In this document: positions 35,182-46,850 of the stretch, in pieces
Numbering within the stretch: position 1 is the first letter of the stretch
How the letters are laid out: each line of letters opens with the position of its first letter
Assembly (NCBI GenBank): GCA_030549335.1
Contig: CM060196.1
Span: 8,881,501-8,945,500, forward strand
DNA length: 64,000 nucleotides
Source: Pontederia crassipes
Taxonomy: Eukaryota; Streptophyta; Magnoliopsida; Commelinales; Pontederiaceae
Reading direction: 5' to 3'
Program-made: the position numbers and the translations under genes
The notes under the pieces: model-generated
The model's input: only the letters and a program-made list of their open reading frames with translations
What the model was told of the DNA's origin: nothing
Databases searched by the model: none

Positions 35182-37766
35182 TGTAGGATCCCAGGGGGCA
35201 CCAAGAGGGGGGGAGAGGTGAATTGATGTTTAACCGAAAATATTGATTTCACGAAATTCGTCGCGGGAGCACAAAATCGATTCTTAAAATCTTTGCAATT
35301 CAGATTATAAACACCATATTAGAGGGAGAGAGAGTGAGAGAAATAAAAAACAAATAGATGTGAGTGGTTGTTGACAAGGTTCGGCCACACCTTGACCTAC
35401 GTTCCCGCTCTGATTTCTTGACCTCGAGACCGTCGAAGATTCCACTAATCCCTTCATTTGTTCCAAATGTGGCAAGGAAGAAAGTCCTTTACACAACCAC
35501 CTTTTTCTCCGCTTCGCGAGGCAAGGCAACCTCCACTACCAGAAAAATGCTGATTATCGACGATTCAGACCGTCGGTAATCAGCTCGAAAAATATCGATA
35601 ATGCAATTATCGATGGTTTTTCAGTCAAAATTGATCCGTCGGAAAAATGCTCGTCGTAAATCGATTTGCGATGGTCGAAACAAATTCTTCGAAAATGCCG
35701 GCTGTTCGAACCGACGAAGTTTTCGATGGTCGTAACCGTCGAAAAATGCCGGCGGTTCGAACCGTCGAAGTTTCCGACGGTTGCAACCGCCGAAAAAGAC
35801 CGACGGTTCGAATCGTCGAAAGTTTTCGACGATCGCAACTGTCGAAACTTTTGACGGTCATCGCAACCGTCGATCTTTCGGCGGTCACAACCGTCGAAAA
35901 GAATTTTTTAAATATAAAAAAATTAGCGGCCGGATCGGGCCTCGACCAGCTTCGGCCGCGACCAAATCCGGCCGCCGGGGACTAGATCCGACCGAAGAGA
36001 GAAAGAGAGAGAGAGATGCCGACGCAGGAGAAGATTGCCGGTGCGGGAGAGGGTCGCCGGTGCGGGAGAGCGTCGCCTGCGCGGGAGGGTCGTCGGCGTC
36101 CGATGCAGGAGAGGGTCGTCGGCGCTGGGCCAGGAGAGGGAGAGAGAGAGAAGAGGAGGGAGAGAGAAAGTTGAGAGGAGGAATGATATATAAGGGTAAA
36201 AGATGAGAGAAAGCGGGAAAAAGGAAAAAAAGTGGGATAAAAAATTTTAATTACCGACGGCTCCGGCCATCGAAAACGTAAATATTAACTATTTTTTAAA
36301 TTACCGACGGTTGTGACCATCGAAAATATATTTAGTTATATATAATGTTTATTTTTTATTGTACCGACGATTTGAATCGTCGGTAACGTTACCGACGGTC
36401 AAAATCGTCGGTAATTACAACGGTTTGGACCGTCGCTAGTTATATTAATAAAATACTCTTTATATTATATTATTATACATTTACCGACGATCACGACCGT
36501 CAGAAATTGCGACGAATTTTGCGACAAATTGATATCCGTCAGAAATATCGACATTCCTAATCGTCGAAAAATTAAATAATAATATAAAAAATACATAATT
36601 TAATTTTTCATTTTTGACGGTCGTAACCGTCGAAAAATCCATCGAAAAAGTTAAATAATAATATAACAAATTACATAATTTATTTTTTGGATATCCGTCG
36701 GAACTATCGACGTTCCTAACCGTCAAAAAATTAAATAATAATATAAATCATTTCCGACGATCATAACCGTCGAAAAATATGTTGGAAACGAAACCGTCGA
36801 AAAATCCGTCGCAAATTACGACGGATTTCGAACCGTCGGAAATTATCCGTCGAAAAATCGCAATTTTCTTGTAGTGCTCTCCTCCTAAGAAGCTAATCTT
36901 TTCTCTCGCTCAAGAGGTAAGATTTGGAACCTCTTTTTCACAGGAGCTCTCACAATCTTTCTAAAGAATAGTTTCTCTCTTTTACAATAGAACACTCACA
37001 AGAAGAGAAGAGAGAAAGAAAGAAGGCCCTAAAATGACAAGTTCAAGAGAAATGATCTCCTTTTGATTTATTGAAGTTTTACTTCAATGCTTGGATAGAT
37101 GTCTTTGCTTCCTGCCTTAGCACTTCTTTTATAGGCTCTGGTATGTGAAAAATTCGTCCAGAATTAATCCCATATTTTCTCCTCAAAATATAACCGTTAC
37201 TGTTAATTTCAGTAATAGACCGATCGATCGCATTTATGGACCGATCGACCGGACTATATGACCGTTGCGCTGATTTCTCTAGTTACCGCAGCTGGTCGGT
37301 CGACCAGACTATCGACCGGTGCCTCGACCGGTACAGTCTCACAGTTTTGATTTGTAGTCGTTGAACTGATCGATCTATCGACCGGTACAGTCTCGCAGTT
37401 TTCATTTGAGCAGTTTATGCCTTGATCGGTCGACCGGTATCTCCGATCGGTCGACTGAACTGTCTCGACCGGCCTTCATATCTTCGATCGACAGGTTAAC
37501 CGTCCTGCACTATTTTGAGCATAACTTTTTGCACAGTTATCCAAATTAGATGATCTTGGAGTCTATGGAAAGCTAACAGAATTCTCAATAACTCTGACTT
37601 CCACATTCATCCAAAATTAATAAGATCAGTGCCAATTATTTAATCAAAGTGCAATGCATAAAGTTATCTCTTTTTCTTTAAACTTTTTTAGCATTTTACC
37701 TTTAATCATTCGAGGTTTGTATCATTAAAATATAATTTAATATGTCATTAAAACTTAGATCCAACA
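35182..37766 (-). repeat. 3' LTR of the Sirevirus-like element (CACTA inserted)
   Basis: It matches 40537-41537 base for base in many blocks. About 1.24 kb without the CACTA element and its 3-bp duplication. The stretch 37200-37500 is full of GACCGGTCGA-like palindromes. Its inner boundary meets the polypurine tract at 37768. Confidence 0.85.
35534..36876. mobile_element. Non-autonomous CACTA element, copy 3
   Basis: CACTACCAGAAAAATGC at the left, TTTTCTTGTAGTG at the right, and CTC duplications on each side (35531-35533 and 36877-36879). The 1343-bp body is the reverse orientation of the 17409 copy, with the same palindrome arrays, GC-rich core and GA tract. It inserted into the 3' LTR of the Copia element, so it is younger than that insertion. 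Confidence 0.92.
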
Positions 37767-37767
37767 A

Positions 37768-38060
37768 TCTCCCCCTTTTTGATGAAGACAAACCGAGAAA
37801 TATGAAAAATATATAAATTATGAAAAACTTGTAAAATTCTCGTAAAAATAATTTTACTCCCCCTAACACATACCTTTCCTTACAATGGTAGATATTCACA
37901 TAAATATTAATTGGTTCAGATCATATTTCTCTTATACTTCTCCCCCTTTTGTTTCATCAAAAAGAATAATTTGTATATGAAGCATATAAGAAGCCACATG
38001 TAACTCCCCCTTAATCAATTTTTTTTAAAAAATTATTCTTCCCCCTTTTGTCATATAATA
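37768..38060 (-). repeat. Multiple polypurine tracts
   Basis: Five C-rich words on the plus strand (CTCCCCCTTTTT at about 37770, TCCCCCTAAC near 37860, TCCCCCTTTTG near 37942, CTCCCCCTTAA near 38006 and CCCCCTTTTG near 38041) are polypurine tracts on the element's strand. The first abuts the 3' LTR and would prime plus-strand synthesis. Arrays of such tracts are described for Sireviruses. Confidence 0.75.
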
Positions 38061-38511
38061 AACATGTAGAGAGTATTTCAACACAAGGATTTGAAAATAT
38101 GACTCCCTCTGAATTTATGACTATTTTATAATGGTAAAATGAAGACAATTTGATGAAATCCAAAAATATATTTATGAATCAAAATATGACATAAAACTTT
38201 GATACAACAATGATATTCATGATATGTCAAAATAAAGTTTTGAAGTTTTAACATGCTCCTCCTATCATTATGACCAATTTTCTTTTGTTCCTTTCTTCTC
38301 ATTCAAAGAAATAGTCATTTTGAAAATTTTGAATGAAATTAAAAGAATAGGCCTAATCACATAAGAATGCAACCAATGATACTTTTACCATAACCTTTGT
38401 GCCTTCACATTTTCACTTCATCTTGTCCTTTACATGTGAGGCACGCCTAAAAAATAATCAAGTGACTTTTGGTACCCAAATTTCTTTGGGTCCTATTTTG
38501 TTTGATGTTGT

Positions 38512-40350
38512 TCATTTCGGAACCCAAATCATGCGATTTTGTGAAGATTTTCTTACTTTGCATTGATATGCAAGATGGTCATTAAATACACATGTAAAAC
38601 ATGTAATATGTGATTTTCTATATGCATGATTAGATTTCCAATAAGAATTTTCATGTCTAAAGTGTTTTCTAGGATTATTTTTTGTTACATGAGAAGTAAC
38701 TATATTTTTCAAAGATGCATTTTCCTTCTTTTCTTTTTCTAAAGAGCATGTTAGTTTTACAATTTCACATGCATGTGTAATCTCTAAAGTTTCAATTTTA
38801 TTTTTGAGATTTTCATTTTTCATTTTTAATTTTTCAAACTCATTTTTCATAATGTGAAGATCATTAATCAAGATTTCATTAGGAATTAGACATGCATCCA
38901 TTTCCGATTTTGTGATGATTTTCTTACTTTGCATTGATATGCAAGATGGTCATTAAATACACATGTAAAACATGTAATATGTGATTTTCTATATGCATGA
39001 TTAGATTTCCAATAAGAATTTTCATGTCTAAAGTGTTTTCTAGGATTATTTTTTGTTACATGAGAAGTAACTATATTTTTCAAAGATGCATTTTCCTTCT
39101 TTTCTTTTTCTAAAAAGCATGTTAGTTTTACAATTTCACATGCATGTGTAATCTCTAAAGTTTCAATTTTATTTTTGAGATTTTCATTTTTCATTTTTAA
39201 TTTTTCAAACTCATTTTTCATAATGTGAAGATCATTCATCAAGATTTCATTAGGAATTAGGCATGCATCCATTTCCTTTTTCAAAATATTAAAGTCATCT
39301 TTTATAATATGAAAGTCATTCATCAATTTTTTTATTCTTCTTTTTAAGAATAAGATATTTTTCAATTAAGAAAGAGAATTCCTTATGTATGTCAAAATTG
39401 ATATTATCATCCTCATTATCATTATCACTATTAGCACTAGAGCAATAAGAAGAGTTGGATGATACCTCATCATTGTATGCCATTAAGCATAGATATACAT
39501 CCTCGCTGGACGAATTTGATGATTCACTTGATTTATCTTCACTTGACTCATCATGTTTTTTCTTCTTTCTTTTATGAGATGTCTCTTCTTTGTAATTTTT
39601 GTATGATGTTCGGGTAGGTGTCACATTCTTTTATTTCTTTTTCACCAATTTGAGATACTTATCGAGTTTTCTTGAGTAGAGAGCGAGTCTCTTTTCGTCT
39701 ACTTCTTCTTCTTCACTCAAGTCATCTTCACTTTTGCTTCCTTTCAAAGCCAATGTCTTCTTTTTTTGAGCATTTGATTCTTCTTCTTCTTAGATTCCAA
39801 TCTCATAAGTTAGAAGTTAACCAATTAGATCTCAAAATCCAATTTGTTCAAATTTTTTTCTTCGATCACTGTCCTTTTTGTATGCTAACGGGAGGAGAGA
39901 CTTAAGAATCTTTTTCACTTTTTGGGAGTTAGTTCTAGGCTCGCCCAAATAGGCTAAGCCATTCACAATATCATTAAATCGAGCAATCATATCATTTATG
40001 GATTCATTTTCATGCATCTTGAAGGAATTATATTGATGATTCAAAATATTTAATCTAGATTCTTTGACTTTATCCGTTCCTTCATAAGTAGTAACGAGTT
40101 CCTTCCAAATTTTGGTTGCACTTTCACAATTAGAAATTCGATTAAAATCCGTTGAATCTAAAGCACAATAAAAAATATTCTTTGCTTTCTAATATAATTT
40201 CGAAATTTTTTTTTGTCTTTCATCATATTCGGTAGGTAATTTTTCATGAAGATAATAACGTTTTTCAACGATATCCCACATGTTAATATCAATAGAACAA
40301 ATGTATGCTTCAATCCTAATTTTTCAATATTGAAAATTTGATGCATTTAA
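38512..40350 (-). pseudogene. Copia gag relic with zinc knuckle
   Basis: Three broken frames on the minus strand. 40044-39832 carries a typical Copia gag core (NHQYNSFKMHENESINDM and GLAYLGEPRTNSQKV). 39624-39316 is a Lys/Ser/Asp-rich linker, and 39365-38886 is a coiled-coil-like part ending in a CX2CX4HX4C zinc knuckle (CFTCVFNDHLAYQC). The frame then leads to WVPK at about 38460-38520, the spot where Copia protease normally starts, and ends there. Stops and frameshifts, plus the duplication at 38535-39276, rule out a functional product. Confidence 0.85.
38535..39276 (-). repeat. 371-bp tandem duplication in gag
   Basis: Copies at 38535-38905 and 38906-39276 differ at only a handful of sites (for example AGAGCATG/AAAGCATG and ATTAATCAAG/ATTCATCAAG). 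The unit covers the coiled coil and zinc knuckle. As 371 is not a multiple of three, the duplication shifts the frame straight after the first knuckle. Confidence 0.95.
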
Positions 40351-40518
40351 AAGGGGAGGACGACTAATTGATTATCCTTCGACGAAAACAAATGCACTTG
40401 ATGGCATAGCTCTTAAGATTGTTAAATCTTAAAACAAACGATTGAATCTTAAAAATAATTTGATCTAAAATGATTAGATCTAAAAGCTGAGATGATTCAA
40501 AATATCAAAACAAGAGCA

Positions 40519-40534
40519 ACTCGCTCTGATACCA
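40519..40534 (-). promoter_or_regulatory. Primer binding site (initiator tRNA-Met)
   Basis: On the minus strand it reads TGGTATCAGAGCGAGT, two bases inside the 5' LTR end, the usual start of the tRNA-Met complement in plant Copia elements. Confidence 0.88.
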
Positions 40535-40536
40535 AT

Positions 40537-41537
40537 TGTAGTATCCTAAGTGGCACCAAGAGGGGGGGTTGAATTGGTGTTTAACCGAAAATATCGATTT
40601 CATGAAATTCGTCGCGGAAGCACAAAATCGATTCTTAAAATCTTTGCAATTCAGATTATAAACACAATATTAGAGGGAGAGAGAGTGAGAGAAATCAAAC
40701 ACAAATAGACGCGGGTGATTATTGACGAGGTTCGGCCACACCTTGGCCTACATTTCCGCTCCGACTTCTCGACCTCGAGACCGCCGGAGATTCTACTAAT
40801 CTCTTCCTTTGTTCCAAATGGGGCAAGGAAGAAAGCTCTTTACACAATCACCTTTTTCTCAAAATAATCTCTTCCTTTGTTCCGGCTCTGGTATGTGAAA
40901 AATTTGTTCAGAATTAATCTCATATTTTTTTCCTCAAAATATAGCCGTTACTGTTTATTTCAGTAATGGACCGGTCGATCGCATTTATGGATCGATCGAT
41001 CGGACTATATGACCGTTGCGCTGATTTCTCCAGTTACCGCAGCTGGTCGGTCAACTAGACTATAGACCAATGCCTCGATCGGTACAGTCTCATAGTTTTG
41101 ATTTGTAGCCGTTTAGTTGATCGGTCGACCGCTGCATCGATCGGTCTGTCGATCGGTATAGTCTCGCAATTTTCATTTGAGCAGTTTATGCCTTGATCGG
41201 TCGACCGGTATCTCCGATCGATTGACCGAACTGTCTCGACCGGTCTTCATAGCTTCGATCGACAGGTTGATCGTCCTGCACTATTTTGAACATAACTTTT
41301 TACACAATTATCCAAATTAGATGATCTTGGAGTCTATGGAAAGCTAACAGAATTCTTTACAACTTTGACATTCACATTCATCCAAAACTAATAAGATCAG
41401 TGTCAATTATTAAATTAAAGTGTAGTGCATAAAGTTATCTCTTTTTCTTTAAACTTTTTTAGCATTTTACCTTTAATCTTTCGAGGTTTATATAATCAAA
41501 ATATAATTTAATATATCATTAAAACTTAGATCCAATA
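40537..41537 (-). repeat. 5' LTR of the Sirevirus-like element
   Basis: About 1.0 kb. It aligns with the left LTR from TGTAGTATCC to the CTTAGATCCAAT end, but lacks a segment after about 40862. Palindromic GGTCGACCG-type words recur at about 40970-41270. Confidence 0.85.
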
Positions 41538-42004
41538 ATTACCAACCGTCTCACCATCGCAATCACCTGTACGGATCCAAGTACAAGAGCAAAGCTTATT
41601 GAGATAAACTCAATACGTAGAGTCACCCATAATAGTTATCGATATAAATTATGGATCAATGTCAAATCTATAAAAAAAATCTATGATTGATCAAGAAAAA
41701 TTATCAATTAACAATAACGATGAGAATAATTAATTGTCAATCATGACAATAATTCATATCATCAATTTCAATTATCTGCAATATCTCAATTCAATTCAAT
41801 AACGATTATCAATGCAATACAATTACTTTTAATCAATCACCAATTGGTTAGAGGTTAATGAAGGTCACAATTGAACAATCAATAAATTAATTAACAATTA
41901 TTAATTTCCAATTGGTCAAAGGTCGGTGAAGGCCACAATAATAATTATCAATTTATTTATCAGACATAAAGACCACATTTATTATCCATAGATCTTGACA
42001 TAAA
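41538..42004. other. Older repeat-like DNA between two insertions
   Basis: AT-rich with many CAATCAAT/AATTATCAAT words, like the stretch from 44412 on. It is probably the left part of one older element split by the solo LTR. No coding. Confidence 0.35.
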
Positions 42005-44411
42005 TGTAATATCCCTAAGTTAACCATGCATGATTACTTGTATGAATGTGATATTATATTATCTTATTGATAATCTGTATGAATGTGATGTTAAGACTTA
42101 CACTTCAATATCAACTAAAGTGCGAAAATGATGAAAATTTACTTAAGACATGAAAATGTGATTTTCGAAAAAGTGAAAATTTAGAAAATTAAAGTCCCGG
42201 TAATTGTTCCTATATATGAAATGATTCTAAAAGTGATTTTTAAGAATTTTTAGGAAGTGCGTGAGTTAGGTAAAATGTAGACACAAAATCGACAAATCTG
42301 TGAAATCGCGATTTTTGTTCTTCGGACAAAAATTTAGATTTCGATTCCTTGGTTATTTATTTTTCTAAATATTTTATTTGAATCCAAATGGAGGGTAGTT
42401 CCTTATTTACATGTAATGTCTTAAGTAAATGAATAAATAAATAAAAAATACAAAACCATTTACTTTGGGCAGCAAATATTAAGGGCAATTTGATCCCACT
42501 CTTTGGCCGACTTGGTAAGTCGATTTTACTTTACCTTCTTATCGTTCTCCTTCTACCTTTTACCACCCCTTTCTGCCCCTTTCACCATCCTTGGCCGAAT
42601 AGTAAAGGTAGAAGAAACCTTACTACATGTTGAAGGAAATTTGAGAAAGAGAAGAGGAAATTAGGGTTCTCGATTGTGGTGAGTTGATACGTTATTTTAT
42701 TTTAATTTTAATTACATACCTTTCTAATCAGGGTTTCTGTGAAGCTTTCTCATCTCATTTATTTTCGAATTTTACTTGAATATGGGGCAAAACTCATGTT
42801 GTTCATGAGTAAGATTAACTCTAGCCATGTTCAGTTAGTTCCTGAATCTTTAGTTACATAATTCCATACCTTAGATGATCGAAAAATTATGAAATTTATT
42901 CTGATGGATCCGCTATGAATATACTTTTATTAAGCTTTGGAATTAAGTTAATATGATTTATGTAGATAATGTTATGCTTTTATCTTTAATGTACTATCAT
43001 TCTGTCTGCTAAAATTGTTATCCGAATTTATAAATTATGTATTAAATCTAATATTTCGTGTAATTATTTGATAATTTATGATGTTATAAAAATTGATGTT
43101 AGGTTTCATTGACAATTGGATTCACTAGAAAATGATATGTGTAGCGAAAGTTATAAATAATTTACCGAGCCTTACTCAGTCTGTTAGGAGAGAACTTAGG
43201 GCAGATTATTCTAGTATTGGTTAAATTTATTGTGCTCAGTACAAATAGATATAAATTCAAGTATGATTTGCACCTTAGGATGTCTACTATTTGAAAAAAT
43301 TAAAAGAATCAGAACAGGGAATGTTTATTATTTTATATAAATCATAAAAGTAAGGTTACTCGGTCTGTTAAGACATAGAAACAACATAAAAGTTAGGTTG
43401 AATGTTGATTTTCATGAGAGCAAACCATAATGAAGTAGGAAATGAAACTTTTACATTTGCATTTGCATTTGCATATATGATGGTTGGAGCTAAGTGCTAC
43501 ATCGCTGATCACGATGAGAGCCACCTCTAGAGTCAAATCTATCATTCTGTTCCCCAATAATGGGATGATATAGGCTGGAGCTAAGTGCCATGCGGAGTTA
43601 AGTGCCACATCATGATTAGTCACGATGGGGGCCACCTCTAGAATCTGTAGGGGCCACTCTAGAATTCACCTATCGTTATATGATATGTGAATGTAGCTAA
43701 TTGTTACATCGCTGATCACGATGGGAGCCACCTCTAGAATTCACCTACTGACCACTGGCCAGTTGGTGATCCGTGCATACATATGAGAGTGTTGTATTGC
43801 ATACACATGTTTGTAAATTGAGTGCAATGATTTTGATTGTGATGTTATATATGTATTTAGTAAATGTATGAAGATATTGACTTTGATATTATGATTAATG
43901 CGTGTATGTTTATATCTTCCGAATTTATTAGACGAGAACACATAGCTTATGAGTTATCAGCTTACTGAGCTATTATTTGCTCACAATGTTGTTGTACACT
44001 TTTTCATATCAGTAGAACTTTTGGGAGCACGAGAGACAGTCTTAGCAGGGTGTGGATCCTTTTTGCTGCTAAGGTATGGAGAAGTAATGTGCTCCACTGC
44101 GCGTGTTAGATAGAAGACTTGTAGCTCTCATGTTCCTCTGTTGGGATATGGAGAGAGTTTGATATGTGCTATGTATGAAAAGTAATTTTGTATCTTGTAA
44201 AATGTAAATCTTTTATGACTATGTGGTGGTGTAAACCCTAGGATTGTTACATGCTATGAATGATCAATATAAATTGCGTAGTTTGCTTATATGTGTTATT
44301 ATTTTTTGTATTATCTAAAGGAGTTATACACAATTTTAAAAAAATTATTTGATCGTTTGTAATTAGTCACGAGCACTGATTTAAATCATCATTTAAATCG
44401 GGGTCGTGACA
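42005..44411 (+). mobile_element. Solo LTR, Gypsy-like
   Basis: It starts TGTAATATCCC and ends GGGTCGTGACA, with perfect 5-bp duplications ATAAA on each side (42000-42004 and 44412-44416). There is no internal coding region or second LTR, so it is the product of LTR-LTR recombination. A GAGGAAATTAGGGTTCTCG block near 42652 resembles the leader part of plant Gypsy LTRs. Between about 43480 and 43745 the motif GATCACGATGRGAGCCACC recurs, with GCTAAGTGCYACAT. Confidence 0.82.
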
Positions 44412-44416
44412 ATAAA

Positions 44417-46850
44417 TGTGCAATTTGGTTATTCATCACCTGCAAAGGCGAAATCAATAGTTCATCAGCCACTAGGGCGAAATCAATTATCCATCAGTCG
44501 TGGTGCAATTCTATTGTCAATTCAATTTGATTATCAATTCAATATTTGGAATTACGATCAATCCTTTCGGGCGCAACGTGAGAGCTCTCTATTATTAAAG
44601 GATACCATGCCACTTCAAATCAATCAATAAATTCGGGTATAATAAGGGACGAAGGACCATACCTAGAAAATCATAGTTTTTACGCTATCTGCCCAATTCA
44701 ACTCAATTATCTATCAACCCGAAAGTGCAATTAATCTGAATGCCCTATCAGTTCAGAGATGCAGTTAGCCCAACCCAATCAACTCAAAGGCACAATATTA
44801 GCCCGAAGATCCTATCAGCCCCAAGAGAAATAAGTAGACATGGGCCCAACAGTTTTCAACTTATATCTCAATTACCTATCTTTAACAATTTATCTTAGGT
44901 TAAACATGACCCGATAAGAAAATTAATGGATCAATATTACAATCAATGATCTAATCAAATATGATGATAATCAATCAGATATAATAATAATTTGATTAGA
45001 ATCAATCAATAACAATGTCAATAGATCAATATAATAATCAACCATAAGGCCAATCAACAATGATATTAATATGTTTGGATATTATAGCAATATGATTAGG
45101 TATGACGATAATATAATCAAGGTCAAACAATATCGATAACCATATATTTCAATATATTTAAATATTCAAAATACACTTTTGATCCTCTTGAACCTGGTTT
45201 GTGTCGTTGAGACGAATCGTGTTCCAAAATTCATAAATCACCTCGGCCGAATCAATTTTTCATACCATCACTTAGATGATGCACAATTAATCTCAATCAT
45301 TCAATTTGTCAATTTATGCCAATTAATAATAATTTGTTAATCCATAATCAATTGTCATCTACTAATTCTCAATTATTAATTAACATCAATAAATATAACA
45401 AGCATAATCAATAAGAGGACTAAGGATCAATACATACTAATACATGGTCAAGAACAATCAATCACAGCAGAAAATAAGTTTTCTGCCCTCATAAAATGGT
45501 TTGCGTCAATCGAAACACGAACCATGCCCCAATACCATTTTTCCACCTCAGACTGACGAAACCTAGGCCAGGTGTATCACGAACCCGGCGGGTTGGTCGG
45601 TTGGTCGGTTCACACCCCATGGTCAACACGGGCCATGTTTGGTGAAAAACGGGCCACATCGCGAGCGCAATCCATATCCAAATCGAATTCGGTCTGGGTT
45701 CTATGGAACCCGGTAACTCGGGTCATATTTGGCTGAACTCAGGTCATGTTGGTCTCAACACCGGCTATGTTCATTGAATATGTTTCATTTTAATCCGATT
45801 CTTCAAAACTCGGTTCGTATCGTGTAGTGCCCAGACCGTGTTTAACATAACTCGGGTCAGGTTCTATTGCCATCAGAAAATTATGTTTCCAACACAACTT
45901 TTGGACACCCTATCTATGCCATATGATATCCAATTGATGCAAATAATATATCAATGAAATACCTGTATAACGAAGAAGAGTCTAGGGATCCATGTCGCAA
46001 AAAACCGACATCATGAGATCCCCTACGTACCTAAATTTGGTTGAAAATCAACTAAAATTCTTTTGCTAAAAAATTTGCATGAACACCAAACTTTGGACGG
46101 CGATTCCTCTCATCCACGTCAGGAAACACGCGACCAACACTTGGACGATGATCTCCTATATGCAGGCTTTGAAACCAGCCGTCGGGTTCCCTCTCGAACA
46201 TCTCGATGTGTTTAAAAATCGGAGACAAAGTAGGCTCGTGGTGCAAAAATTTTGCTTTGTCAATATAAGTTTTCAGCCACCTTTTAATACCTATTTATAG
46301 AGGTAGCCTAGAGTTCTAACTTCTCTTTTAGAATCAATCTTGACTAGACATCACCAATTAATCCTTTGTTAAATATTCATATTTAATTAAACCCAAATTT
46401 AACTAATTGTTCTATAATGTTACTTAGCAAAATCCATATCTACTTAAATTCTTTTTTATCTCTTCCATAACTTTTTCCAATCAAATTATACTTTCACCTG
46501 CTCCTTTTATTCCCTTCTTTTCTCTAATTCTTAGAATTATTTAATTTCATAATAATTTATCATCTAATTTTTGAATTAAAATGGCTAAAATATTTTTAAG
46601 CCATAAGACTTTCAACCATATTCTATTTGGGGGTCCTATATTCATTAAACATTCTTTTAGACCTCAAATCAAATTAAAATTTCTAATCTCAATCTAATTA
46701 TGTTCGTACTCCCAATGAGATTTAATCTTTCTTTTTTTCCTTTTTCCTTTTCAATTTCCCCTTTTATCCATTAACTTGATCTAAATTACTTTATTACCCT
46801 TATTGAAATCCACCCCTTTGATGCTACTGAGGTGTCTAGTCGTCTTAAAA
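44417..46850 (-). mobile_element. Older LTR-like segment, minus orientation
   Basis: Read on the minus strand from 46850, TGTAATTTTAAGACGACTAG leads to a TATA box (TATAAATAG, 46300-46292) about 550 bases in, a layout typical of a long LTR promoter. A GGTTGGTC tandem word lies near 45590. No coding frames, no second LTR and no duplication found. Family assignment is open. Confidence 0.35.

Larger units (their letters stand above)
35182..41537 (-). mobile_element. Gag-only Copia retrotransposon, Sirevirus-like, minus orientation
   Basis: Both LTRs are present (35182-37766 including an inserted CACTA element, and 40537-41537). They begin, on the minus strand, TGTTGGATC and end CTACA. The near-matching 5-bp flanks GTTAC and ATTAC fit a target-site duplication with one change. 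A tRNA-Met primer site adjoins the right LTR. Gag relics fill 38512-40350, but there is no protease, integrase or reverse transcriptase. Multiple polypurine tracts beside the 3' LTR and TCGACCGGTCGA-type palindromes in the LTRs are known traits of Sirevirus (SIRE/Maximus) elements. Both LTRs differ at many sites and the right one has lost about 240 bp, so the insertion is not recent. Confidence 0.87.

Noticed and set aside
46052-46246. 64-codon minus-strand frame
   Set aside because: It lies just downstream of the TATA box of an LTR-like segment and resembles leader sequence more than a coding exon.
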